Below, piece after piece: positions 56,389 through 64,000 of a stretch of DNA of 64,000 nucleotides (position 1 is its first letter; each line of letters begins with the position of its first letter). The DNA is taken from positions 10,972,149 through 11,036,148 of the forward strand of contig NZ_CP163518.1 of assembly GCF_041080625.1 (NCBI RefSeq). The letters are read 5' to 3'. The notes below the pieces were generated by a model. The model worked only from the letters and a program-made list of their open reading frames with translations. It made no database searches and was not told the origin of the DNA. Made by a program: the position numbers and the translations under genes. The stretch is from Streptomyces sp. CG1 (GTDB taxonomy: Bacteria > Actinomycetota > Actinomycetes > Streptomycetales > Streptomycetaceae).

Positions 56389-59300
56389 ATGCTGCTGATC
56401 CCCTGCCCGTGGTGTGGGCCCCGCGACGAGTCCGAGTTCCACTACGGCGGCCAGGCCCACGTTTCCTACCCCGAGGACCCCGCCGCCCTCACCGACGAGG
56501 AGTGGGCGCGCTACCTCTTCTTCCGCGACAACCCAAAGGGTCCCTTCGCCGAGCGCTGGAGCCATGCGGCGGGCTGCCGCAGGTGGTTCAACGCGGTACG
56601 GGACACATCGACCAACGAGATCCTGACGGTGTACCGGGCGGGGGAGGGGCGCCCGGAGACGGTGGCGCCGCGTGCGGTTACATCTCGGCCGGCATCGGCT
56701 GTATCAGCCCGTCCGGCGTTTGAGGACGAGGCCCCTTCAGGGCCGACGGGGGTCCAGGGGGCGGAGCCCCCTGGCGGGGTCGAAGCGGCCGAGCCCCTGG
56801 AGGACGGGACGGGTAGGGGCGGCGGGGGCGACCATCCCTTCCGCACCCCCACCGGCGGCCGCATCGACCGCGACGCCCCCCTCTCCTTCACCTTCGACGG
56901 CACCGAATACCAGGGCTACCGCGGCGACACCCTCGCCTCCGCCCTCCTCGCCAACGGCGTCATCCAAGCCGCCACCAGCATCAAGCTCGGCCGCCCCCGC
57001 GGCATCTTCTCGGCCGGCGTCGAAGAGCCCAACGCGGTCGTCCAGATCGAGGCCCCCTTCCCCGAGCCCATGCTCCCCGCCACGACCGTCGAGCTGTACG
57101 ACGGCCTGGTCGCGAGCAGCCTTCCCGGCCAGGGCCGCCTCGCCACGGAACCCGACCCGGCCCGCTACGACGCCGTACACGCCCACTGCGACCTGCTGGT
57201 CGTGGGCGCCGGCCCGGCCGGCCTCGCGGCCGCGGCGGCGGCCGCGGACAGCGGCGCGCGGGTCATCCTCGCCGACGACCAGCCGGAACCCGGCGGCAGC
57301 CTGCTCGGCACCGGGGAACACCTCGACTGGGTGGAGGCGACATGCGCACGGCTCGACGCCGCCCCCGAGGTACGGGTCCTGCGCCGGACCACCGTCTTCG
57401 GCCACTACGACGACAACCACCTCCTGGCGGTCGAGCGCCGTACCCATCACCTCGGCGCCGACGCCCCGAAGCACGTCTCCCGCGAGCGCGTCTGGCGGAT
57501 CCGCGCCCGGCGCGTGGTCCTCGCCACCGGCGCCCACGAGCGTTCGTTCGCGTTCGGCGACAACGACCGTCCCGGAGTGATGCTGGCCACCTCGGCCCGG
57601 ACGTACCTGCACCGCTACGCCGTCCTGCCCGGACGCCACGCGGTCGTGTTCACCACCAACGACAGCGCCTACGCCGCCGCGCTCGACCTGGCGGCGGCGG
57701 GAGTGGACATCGCGGCGATCGTCGACACCCGGCCCGAACCGGGGGAGTGGGCCGAGCGGGTCCGGTCCGCCGGGATCGAGGTGCTGGCCGGACACGCGGT
57801 CACCGGCACGGAGGGCGGGGCCCGCCTCACCGCGGCGACCGTCGCCCCGTACGGGGACACCGCCGCACAGCGGGAGTTCGCCGTTGATCTGCTTCTGGTC
57901 TCCGGCGGCTGGAATCCGGTGGCACACCTGTACAGCCAGGCGGGCGGCAAGCTCCGCCACGACGACGTGCTCGGCACGTTCGTGCCCGACAGCTGCCGTC
58001 AGGCGGTGGAGGCGGCCGGCGCCGTGAACGGGGCCTTCGACCTCGGCACAGTCCTCGCGCAGGGCGCGGCGGCCAGCGCCCGAGCGGTCGAGGCGGAGGG
58101 GTACAGCGCTCAGGCACCCGCCCTTCCGGCCGTGCCCGCTCTGCCGCACACCCCGCCCATGCAGGTCTTCACTGTGCCGGGCGCCACCGACGCTCCCCGG
58201 TTCGTCGACCTCCAGCGTGATGTCACGGTCGACGATCTCGCGCGGGCGACCGGGGCGGGGCTGCGCTCGGTGGAGCACACCAAGCGCTACACCACGGCGG
58301 GTACCGCCAACGACCAGGGCAGGACGGGCGGTGTGCTGGCGAGCGGCGTCGTCGCCGAACTCCTCGGTGTGGACATCTCGGCGCTCGGCCTGCCCACGTT
58401 CCGGCCGCCGTGCACCCCGGTCTCCTTCGCGACGCTCGCCGGCCGCGACCGCGGCGCGCTGCACGACCCGATCCGCACGACCGCCCTGCACGGCTGGCAT
58501 GTCGAGCACGGCGCCGCCTTCGAGAACGTCGGCCAGTGGAAGCGGCCCTGGTACTACCCGCGGGACGGCGAGGACATGGAGACCGCCGTGCTGCGCGAGT
58601 GCCGCGCCGCCCGCGAAGGCGTCGCCTTCATGGACGCCTCCACGCTCGGCAAGATCGACGTCCAGGGCCCGGACGCCGCGCTCTTCCTCGACCGGCTCTA
58701 CACCAACATGATGAGCACCCTGAAGGTCGGCATGATCCGCTACGGTGTGATGTGCCGCCTGGACGGGATGGTCTTCGACGACGGCACGGTCATCCGGCTC
58801 GCCCAGGACCGGTTCCTCGTCACCACCACGACCGGCAACGCGGCGGCCGTCCTGGACTGGATGGAGGAGTGGCTGCAGACCGAATGGCCCGACCTGCGGG
58901 TGCACTGCACGTCGGTCACCGAACAGTGGGCCACCGCGGCCCTGGTCGGCCCCCGGTCCCGCGCGGTCCTCGCCTCCCTTGCCCCTCAACTCGCCTTCGG
59001 CAACGAGGACTTCCCCTTCATGGCGTGGCGCGAGACGACGGTCGCCGGCATCGACGCGCGCGTGTGCCGGATCAGCTTCTCCGGCGAACTCGCCTACGAG
59101 ATCAACGTGTCGCCGTGGGACGCCCTCGGGCTCTGGGAAGCCCTGCACGAAGCGGGCGCCCCGTACGGCATCACCCCGTACGGGACCGAGACCATGCACG
59201 TGCTGCGCGCCGAGAAAGGCTACCCGATCATCGGCCAGGACACCGACGGCACGGTCACCCCGCACGACCTGGGTATGAGCTGGGCGGTGTCGAAGAAGAA

Positions 59301-59646
59301 GCCCGACTTCATCGGCAAGCGCTCCTACGCCCGCGCCGACACCGTCCGCCCCGACCGCAAGCACCTCGTCGGCCTCCTCCCCGAGGACCCGGCCACCTTC
59401 CTCCCGGAGGGCACCCAGGTGGTCGCCGACGGTGAACTACCCGCCCCGCCGGTGCCGATGCTGGGCCACGTCACCTCCAGCTACCGCAGCGCGGCGCTCG
59501 GCCGGACCTTCGCGCTCGCCCTGATCAAGGGCGGCCGGGACCGCATCGGCGAACGCCTCTACGCACCCGTCGGCAACCGGCTGCTCCCGGTGACCGTCAC
59601 CAGTCCCGTCCTCTACGACCCCGAGGGAGCCCGCCGCGATGGCTGA
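56389..59646 (+). CDS. soxDA: SoxD-SoxA fusion, sarcosine oxidase delta/alpha
   Basis: One open frame of 1085 residues covers two subunits normally made separately. Residues 1-90 are SoxD, with zinc ligands in IPCPWCGPRDESEF and HAAGCRRWFNAVRDT. Residues of about 104-147 are low-complexity linker encoded by a repeat element. From about residue 148 (FRTPTGGRIDRD) the chain is SoxA: an N-terminal folded domain with SIKLGRPRGIFS, the NAD-binding VVGAGPAGLAAAAAA near residue 270, and a GcvT-like folate domain from about residue 700. No ATG, GTG or TTG codon lies in frame between the two parts, so SoxA cannot be started independently in the usual way. ATG 56389 is the soxD start. SoxG follows with an 8-base overlap. 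Confidence 0.88.
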   Translation: MLLIPCPWCGPRDESEFHYGGQAHVSYPEDPAALTDEEWARYLFFRDNPKGPFAERWSHAAGCRRWFNAVRDTSTNEILTVYRAGEGRPETVAPRAVTSRPASAVSARPAFEDEAPSGPTGVQGAEPPGGVEAAEPLEDGTGRGGGGDHPFRTPTGGRIDRDAPLSFTFDGTEYQGYRGDTLASALLANGVIQAATSIKLGRPRGIFSAGVEEPNAVVQIEAPFPEPMLPATTVELYDGLVASSLPGQGRLATEPDPARYDAVHAHCDLLVVGAGPAGLAAAAAAADSGARVILADDQPEPGGSLLGTGEHLDWVEATCARLDAAPEVRVLRRTTVFGHYDDNHLLAVERRTHHLGADAPKHVSRERVWRIRARRVVLATGAHERSFAFGDNDRPGVMLATSARTYLHRYAVLPGRHAVVFTTNDSAYAAALDLAAAGVDIAAIVDTRPEPGEWAERVRSAGIEVLAGHAVTGTEGGARLTAATVAPYGDTAAQREFAVDLLLVSGGWNPVAHLYSQAGGKLRHDDVLGTFVPDSCRQAVEAAGAVNGAFDLGTVLAQGAAASARAVEAEGYSAQAPALPAVPALPHTPPMQVFTVPGATDAPRFVDLQRDVTVDDLARATGAGLRSVEHTKRYTTAGTANDQGRTGGVLASGVVAELLGVDISALGLPTFRPPCTPVSFATLAGRDRGALHDPIRTTALHGWHVEHGAAFENVGQWKRPWYYPRDGEDMETAVLRECRAAREGVAFMDASTLGKIDVQGPDAALFLDRLYTNMMSTLKVGMIRYGVMCRLDGMVFDDGTVIRLAQDRFLVTTTTGNAAAVLDWMEEWLQTEWPDLRVHCTSVTEQWATAALVGPRSRAVLASLAPQLAFGNEDFPFMAWRETTVAGIDARVCRISFSGELAYEINVSPWDALGLWEALHEAGAPYGITPYGTETMHVLRAEKGYPIIGQDTDGTVTPHDLGMSWAVSKKKPDFIGKRSYARADTVRPDRKHLVGLLPEDPATFLPEGTQVVADGELPAPPVPMLGHVTSSYRSAALGRTFALALIKGGRDRIGERLYAPVGNRLLPVTVTSPVLYDPEGARRDG
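56700..56830 (+). repeat. Streptomyces intergenic repeat inside soxDA
   Basis: The DNA has the features of a repeat I recall between many Streptomyces genes: CCCGTCCGGCGTTTGAGGAC (56709-56728), then GGGGGTCCAGGGGGCGGAGC with its CCCCTGG complement, then GGACGGGACGGGTAGGGGCG (56801-56820). Here it is read in frame as the SoxD-SoxA linker. Confidence 0.7.
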
Positions 59647-60244
59647 CACCGCCCAGCTCGCCCGGCAGCGCAGCCCGCTGGCGCATGCCGCCGACCGCTT
59701 GGCCGCCGCGACCCGCTCGTCCGGGGGCGCGGTCCGGCTGGCCGAAGTCCCCTTCCTGGCCCAGGTGAACGTCCGCGTCGATGCCAAGAGCGCGGCCGCC
59801 GGCGCCGTAGGACTCGCCCTGGGGCTCCAACTGCCCCTGGAACCCGACACCACCGTTCGCACAGGGGACATGACCGTGGTGTGGCTCGGCCCGGACGAAT
59901 GGCTCGTGATGGGGCGGCCCGGCGCCCAGCGGGACCTGGACAGCCGGATCCGTTCGGCGGCCGGCGACGAGCACGTCTCGGTCACCGACGTCTCCGCCCA
60001 GCGGACCACTCTCCTGGTGACCGGACCGCGCGCCCGCGACCTGCTGTCCCACGGCTGCTCGCTGGACCTCCACCCGAGCGCCTTCGGCCCGGGCCACTGC
60101 GCGCAGACGACACTGGCCCGCGCGCAGGTCGTCCTGGTGGCCCGCGACGAGACCAGGGCGGGTTTCTGGGTCCTGGTGCGGTCCTCCTTCGCCGGCTACG
60201 TGGCCGACTGGCTGCTGGACGCGGCCGTGGAGTACCGCGTGTGA
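59639..60244 (+). CDS. soxG: Sarcosine oxidase gamma subunit
   Basis: Gamma subunit (201 residues) of heterotetrameric sarcosine oxidase. Typical segments are LAEVPFLAQVNVRVD near the start, WLGPDEWLVMG, SVTDVSAQRTTLLVTGPRARDLLSHGCSLDL-type central region (key residues VTDVSAQRT and LDLHPSAF) and a C-terminal FWVLVRSSFAGYVADWLLDA. It has a small GcvT-like fold and completes the set SoxB-SoxD-SoxA-SoxG. The ATG overlaps the soxDA stop by 8 bases. A strong hairpin ends the operon 26 bases downstream. Confidence 0.93.
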   Translation: MADTAQLARQRSPLAHAADRLAAATRSSGGAVRLAEVPFLAQVNVRVDAKSAAAGAVGLALGLQLPLEPDTTVRTGDMTVVWLGPDEWLVMGRPGAQRDLDSRIRSAAGDEHVSVTDVSAQRTTLLVTGPRARDLLSHGCSLDLHPSAFGPGHCAQTTLARAQVVLVARDETRAGFWVLVRSSFAGYVADWLLDAAVEYRV

Positions 60245-60269
60245 CGGGCTCCGTCTGACGACTGCCATG

Positions 60270-60305
60270 TGCCGCCTCGCCGATCAGCGGATCGGCGAGG
60301 CGGCA
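60270..60305. terminator. Perfect 16-bp hairpin after soxG
   Basis: TGCCGCCTCGCCGATC (60270-60285) pairs fully with 60290-60305 around the loop AGCG. It sits between the convergent soxG and IclR2 genes and can act both ways. Confidence 0.85.
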
Positions 60306-60326
60306 CACGGCTACCCAGGGGAGGAA

Positions 60327-61124
60327 TCAGCCCAGGTAGCCCATCCGGTGGCTGATCTCCGCCGCGCCCTTGACCAGCGCGGGTGCCAGCTCGTGGAGGC
60401 GCTCCTCGGTGAAGCGGTAGGCCGGGCCCGAGGCGCTGATGGCGGCGATGACCTCGCCGTCGCGGGCGCGGATCGGTGCCGCCATGGCGTGCAGCCCGAT
60501 CTCCAACTCCTCCAGCGTCACCGCGTATCCGCGCTCGCGCGCCTCGGTGAGATTCTGCTCCAGCGTCGTCCTGGCGGTCAGCGTGTGCGGTGTCAGCTTC
60601 CGCAGCCCGGCGGCCGCGAGGACGCGGGCGCGCTCCGTCGCCGGCAGGTGGGCCAGCAGGATCTTGCCGCTGGACGTGGCGTGCACCGGGGTCAGCTGCC
60701 CGACCCAGTTGTGCGAGCCGACCGCGCCCGGGCCGCGCACCTGGTAGAGGTTGACCGCATAATGCTCCTGCAGGACCGCGATGTTGACGGTCTCGCCGAT
60801 CTCCTCTATCAGCCGCTCGCACATCACGCGGCCCTGCTGGGTGACGTCGAGCCGGCCCGTGACCGCGCCCGCGAGGCGTACGATTCCGAACCCCAGCCGG
60901 TACTTGCCACGTTCGGCCGTCTGCTCGACCAGACCGCGGGCCTCCAGCGCCCCGAGCAGGCGGAACGCGGTCGACTTGTGGACGTCGATCTCGGCGGCCA
61001 CTTCGCTGACGCCGGCTTCGCCGCGCTGGGCGAGGATCTCCAGGACGCTGACGGCACGGTCGACGGACTGCACGCCGCCGACCGAGGAGCCTGCCGCTTC
61101 GCCATCTGCAACACTGTTGCTCAT
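60327..61124 (-). CDS. IclR-family regulator, copy 2
   Basis: Transcription regulator of 265 residues, a paralogue of the regulator at 41051-41848: the helix-turn-helix is the same over GVSEVAAEIDVHKSTAFRLL, and most of the effector domain matches (NWVGQLTPVHATSSGKILLAHL, SASGPAYRFTEERL). The N-terminal 17 residues differ. The ATG at 61124 is 6-7 bases after TATAGT (61136-61131), so the message is probably leaderless, and the operator GTTGCT-CATAG-CGCAAC (61116-61132) covers the start codon. Located between the sox operon and purU, it probably controls both along with copy 1. Confidence 0.93.
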   Translation of the reverse strand: MSNSVADGEAAGSSVGGVQSVDRAVSVLEILAQRGEAGVSEVAAEIDVHKSTAFRLLGALEARGLVEQTAERGKYRLGFGIVRLAGAVTGRLDVTQQGRVMCERLIEEIGETVNIAVLQEHYAVNLYQVRGPGAVGSHNWVGQLTPVHATSSGKILLAHLPATERARVLAAAGLRKLTPHTLTARTTLEQNLTEARERGYAVTLEELEIGLHAMAAPIRARDGEVIAAISASGPAYRFTEERLHELAPALVKGAAEISHRMGYLG

Positions 61125-61136
61125 AGCGCAACTATA
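61116..61136. promoter_or_regulatory. IclR2 start-site promoter and operator
   Basis: GTTGCT-N5-CGCAAC (61116-61132) overlaps both the ATG (61124-61122 on the minus strand) and the TATAGT -10 element (61136-61131 on the minus strand). Confidence 0.6.
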
Positions 61137-61212
61137 CGCACTGGCGTTCCGTTGTTCCGGTGCTCCGGCCAAGCCGGTATACCACGGGGCGGCCGCGCCT
61201 GCCGAGCCCCCG

Positions 61213-62085
61213 TCAGCGGAAGACGACCGTGCAGTGTCCGTTGACCAGCACACGGCTCTCGCTGTGCCACTTCACGGCGTGTGCGAGCACCTGGGCCTCG
61301 ACGTCACGGCCGAGGGTGACCAGCTCGTCGGGGGTGTGCGAATGCCTCACGCGGACGACATCCTGTTCGATGATCGGGCCCTCGTCGAGGTCGGGCGTGA
61401 CGTAGTGCGCCGTGGCCCCGACGAGCTTGACGCCGCGCTCGTGCGCCTGGACGTAGGGCCGGGCACCCTTGAAGCTCGGCAGGAAGGAGTGGTGGATGTT
61501 GATGGCCCGGCCGTCGAGGCGCTTGCACAGGTCGTCGGAGAGGATCTGCATGTACCGGGCGAGCACCACGAGGTCGATGTCGAGTTCCTCGACGAGCTGG
61601 AGCAGCCGGGCCTCCGCCTCCGCCTTGGTCTGGCGTGTCACCGGGATGTGGTGGAAGGGGATGCCGTAGTTCTGCGCCAGTGGCTCGAAGTCCCGGTGGT
61701 TGGAGACGATCGCCGGGATCTCGATGTTGAGTGCGCCCGTGGACTTGCGGAAGAGCAGGTCGTTCAGGCAATGGCCGAACTTCGACACCATGATCAGGGT
61801 GCGGGTCGGGGTCGACGCGTCGTGCAGCTGCCAGGTGATCCGGTGCGCCTCGGCGACCGGGCCGAAACCGGTGCGCAGATCCTCCAGCGACACGCCCGGG
61901 TCCGAGACGTCGAAGTGCACCCGCATGAAGAAGCGGTCCTGCAGTCGGTCGTCGAACTGCTGGCTCTCCAGGATGTTGCCGGAGTGGGTGACGAGATAGG
62001 TGGTCACGGCGTGGACGAGGCCGGCCCGGTCGGGGCACGAAAGGGTGAGGACGAACTCGCGGCCGGGCTGCGGACGAGGAGACAT
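61213..62085 (-). CDS. purU: Formyltetrahydrofolate deformylase
   Basis: Hydrolase of 290 residues that releases formate from 10-formyl-THF and regenerates THF, which the dimethylglycine and sarcosine oxidases need as methyl acceptor. The N-terminal ACT domain (FVLTLSCPDRAGLVHAVT) is followed by the formyltransferase-like domain with MVSKFGHCLNDLLFR, IVSNHRDFEPLAQ, the catalytic INIHHSFLPSFKGARPY and GATAHYVTPDLDEGPII. The ATG at 62085 has GGGAGGATGCC upstream. Its promoter carries the island operator, showing it belongs to the same regulon although it is transcribed away from sox. Confidence 0.95.
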   Translation of the reverse strand: MSPRPQPGREFVLTLSCPDRAGLVHAVTTYLVTHSGNILESQQFDDRLQDRFFMRVHFDVSDPGVSLEDLRTGFGPVAEAHRITWQLHDASTPTRTLIMVSKFGHCLNDLLFRKSTGALNIEIPAIVSNHRDFEPLAQNYGIPFHHIPVTRQTKAEAEARLLQLVEELDIDLVVLARYMQILSDDLCKRLDGRAINIHHSFLPSFKGARPYVQAHERGVKLVGATAHYVTPDLDEGPIIEQDVVRVRHSHTPDELVTLGRDVEAQVLAHAVKWHSESRVLVNGHCTVVFR

Positions 62086-62098
62086 GGCATCCTCCCTC

Positions 62099-62164
62099 GG
62101 TGCGCTATGCGCAACTGTTTGAGTTATGCGCAACATGGTCTCGGGAGGATGGCCGACTGGTCAA
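62099..62164 (-). promoter_or_regulatory. purU promoter with island operators
   Basis: Reading leftward: TTGACC (62164-62159), an 18-base spacer, GACCAT (62140-62135), then directly GTTGCG (62134-62129). Two operator units are seen on the plus strand as TTTGAG-N5-CGCAAC (62118-62134) and GGTGCG-N5-CGCAAC (62099-62115). Confidence 0.65.
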
Positions 62165-62717
62165 GGGGTGGTGTGTGGAAGTGCCGTCCGGCCGGTGTCA
62201 CCTCGACCGGCAGCCTCTTGACGCCATTGACGAGGTTGGAGCGGGCGCGGGGTACGTCGCCGGTCAGGCGGATGTCCGCCAGGCGCGGGATCAGTTCCTC
62301 GAACATGATGCGGATCTCGGTGCGGGCGAGCAGGCTGCCCAGGCACAAGTGTGGGCTGCCCTTGCCGAAGGTGACGTGGTCGTTGTCCTGCCGGGCGACG
62401 TCGAAGTCGTAGGGGTTGCCGAAGATCTCCTCGTCGCGGTTGCCGGAGGCGAACCACATGACGACCTTGTCGCCCTCCTTGATCTGCTGGCCGCCGAGTT
62501 CGACGTCCTGCGTGGCGGTACGGCGGAAGTGGTAGACGGGGGACGCCCGGCGCAGGGACTCCTCCACCGCGGTGGGGATGAGCTAAGGGTCCTTCTGGAG
62601 GCGGGCGAGCTGCTCGGGGTGCTGGAGGAGGGCGAGCATGGAGTGGGTGATGGTGTGGCGGGTCGTCTCGTTGCCGGCCACGACCAGGAGCAGGGTCCGC
62701 ATCTGAAAGCGGTACTC
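62124..62717 (-). pseudogene. Cytochrome P450 3' remnant
   Basis: The C-terminal half of a bacterial P450: the I-helix (LLLVVAGNETTRHTITHSML), then a TAG at 62583-62585 in frame, then VEESLRRASPVYHFRRTA, the K-helix region, and the heme-binding loop FGKGSPHLCLG with the Cys ligand. The N-terminal half is missing because the ISL3-type gene begins at about 62718. The frame also runs past the usual P450 end into the purU promoter. With truncation and an internal stop it is inactive. Confidence 0.85.
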
Positions 62718-64000
62718 GTGGAGCAATTAGTGCTCGGAGAGCGCGTGTTACGTGTTGTGCCGCGGACCCGGGACGAGCAGGTCTACGCCTGCCCGGCATG
62801 TGGGACACCGTCGCGGCGGACGCACAGCCGGTACGAGCGCCGGCTCGCAGACGCCCCGGTGGGCGGTCGTCGGAGTGTGATCGAACTGTCGGTTCGGCGA
62901 CTGTTCTGCGACAACTCCGGCTGCACCAGAGTGATATTCGCCGAACAGGTAGAGGGTCTCACCTTCTTCTACGGCCGCCGGCCGCCGCTGCTGCGGGGCT
63001 TGCTGGAGGCGGTCGGAGTCGAGCTCGCAGGACGGGCCGGCGGCAGACTCGCCGCCGTGTTGTCGGTCCCGGTCGACCGGTCGGTGCTGCTGCGGCTGGT
63101 GATGGCACCGCCCGACCCGCCCGCGGCAACGCCGCGGGTCCTGGGCGTCGACGACTTCGCGACCCGGAAGGGGCACGTCTACGGAACGCTCCTGGTCGAC
63201 GCCGAGACGCATACCCCGATCGACATGCTCCAAGGCCGCGAAGCCGGGCCCCTGGCCCACTGGCTGTCCGAACATCCCGGCGTCGAGATCATCTGTCGGG
63301 ACCGGTCCGGCTCCTACAGTGACGCGGCCCGCACCGCCGCTCCCAACGCGGTCCAGGTCGCGGACAAGTGGCACATCTGGAACAACCTCGGCAAGGCTGC
63401 CGAGCGGTACGTGACCGTCCACCGCCGCTGCCTGCCGCCCTGGGCGCCGGAGGTGGGGCCGCAGCAGGCCGACATCAGCGACGAGGAAGAGACGTTCCCC
63501 GCTTCGCACCGGCGCACCGCAGAACTCGCCCACGTCCGCTGGCACCAGGTCCATGACTTGCTCGATGCGGGGATGGGCATCCGCGCGATCGCGCACTGGC
63601 TCGGCTGGGGGCGGCACACCGTGCAGCGATATGCTCGCGCCGCCCGCTGGCAAGACCAGGTCACCCTGCGACCACGCCGCTCCAGCATCCTCGACCCGCA
63701 CGCCGACTACCTGCGGCAACGGTGGCAGACCGGCAACGTGATGATCAAAGATCTCCAACGCGAGCTCCACGAGCAGGGAACAGACGTCAGTTACACCACC
63801 CTGCGGGACTGGATCACCCGCACGCTCCCTCCCCGCCAGACACCTCCCGTGCCACCGCCGCGACCACCGTCCGTCCGCCAGGTGACCAGCTGGCTCACCC
63901 TCCATCCGGACACGCTGAACGAGGAGGAGGTCCGCCAACTCAAGCTCACGCTCGCCGCATGTCCCGAACTGGCCGCCGCCCACGAACACATCCCCGCCCT
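62718..64000 (+). CDS. ISL3-family transposase, partial
   Basis: DDE transposase running off the right edge; at least 427 residues are visible. The N-terminal zinc ribbon shows YACPACG then FCDNSGC with RRTHSRYERRLAD between. The catalytic domain has Asp in VLGVDDFATRKGHVYGTLLV and Asp in ICRDRSGSYSDAA; the Glu should lie beyond the window. A central helix-turn-helix reads IRAIAHWLGWGRHTVQRYAR. The start is unsure: GTG 62718 and GTG 62730 are in frame, but about 10 residues usual before this point in the family are missing, so the gene may be 5'-truncated at its junction with the P450 remnant. No inverted repeat was identified at the left end. Confidence 0.85.
   Translation, partial: MEQLVLGERVLRVVPRTRDEQVYACPACGTPSRRTHSRYERRLADAPVGGRRSVIELSVRRLFCDNSGCTRVIFAEQVEGLTFFYGRRPPLLRGLLEAVGVELAGRAGGRLAAVLSVPVDRSVLLRLVMAPPDPPAATPRVLGVDDFATRKGHVYGTLLVDAETHTPIDMLQGREAGPLAHWLSEHPGVEIICRDRSGSYSDAARTAAPNAVQVADKWHIWNNLGKAAERYVTVHRRCLPPWAPEVGPQQADISDEEETFPASHRRTAELAHVRWHQVHDLLDAGMGIRAIAHWLGWGRHTVQRYARAARWQDQVTLRPRRSSILDPHADYLRQRWQTGNVMIKDLQRELHEQGTDVSYTTLRDWITRTLPPRQTPPVPPPRPPSVRQVTSWLTLHPDTLNEEEVRQLKLTLAACPELAAAHEHIPA

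Overview
The window is high-GC actinobacterial DNA, almost certainly a Streptomyces linear replicon. The evidence is strong GC bias at third codon positions, GTG starts, translationally coupled operons, mycothiol-linked formaldehyde metabolism, and a tap-tpg pair (telomere-associated protein plus terminal protein). That pair is found on linear Streptomyces chromosomes and plasmids, usually near the ends. No telomere sequence, rRNA, tRNA or CRISPR array was seen.

The left half (about 1-36200) is accessory, subtelomere-like DNA. It holds small secreted proteins, an EF-hand protein, an intact IS630 element with TA-flanked inverted repeats, a conjugation-gene remnant, a Mu/Tn5053-type transposase and ATPase pair, and a small HTH gene running into tap and tpg. 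These are followed by a run of secreted-protein genes (one with an in-frame stop, next to a decayed hydrolase), a frameshifted gene beside an iteron-like cluster, and an IS110 element. Next come a DUF416-like gene, a DinB gene inside long inverted repeats, a GNAT-like gene, a UvrD-type helicase, a truncated transposon ATPase next to a frameshifted IS110, and a two-component/ABC-transporter block. An AraC regulator, a secreted propeller-like protein and fragments of a kinase, a DnaJ and a methyltransferase complete this half.

The right half (36206-62164) is an ordered catabolic island taking choline to serine and one-carbon units. OpuA-type ABC genes import betaine or choline. BetA and BetB make glycine betaine. 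A Rieske oxygenase with its own Rieske ferredoxin and reductase removes the first methyl, giving dimethylglycine and formaldehyde. A dimethylglycine oxidase and the sarcosine oxidase subunits (SoxB, a SoxD-SoxA fusion, SoxG) carry the backbone to glycine. GlyA makes serine, FolD and PurU drain the folate-bound C1 units to formate, a MetF-like protein may act on them too, and MscR plus a metallo-hydrolase oxidise formaldehyde via mycothiol.

Two near-identical IclR regulators sit inside and at the end of the island. A palindrome of the form GTTGCG-N5-CGCAAC recurs at nearly every promoter of the island and over the start codons of both IclR genes, so they probably control the whole set as one regulon. 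The right edge is a P450 pseudogene cut by an ISL3-family transposase gene that runs off the window.
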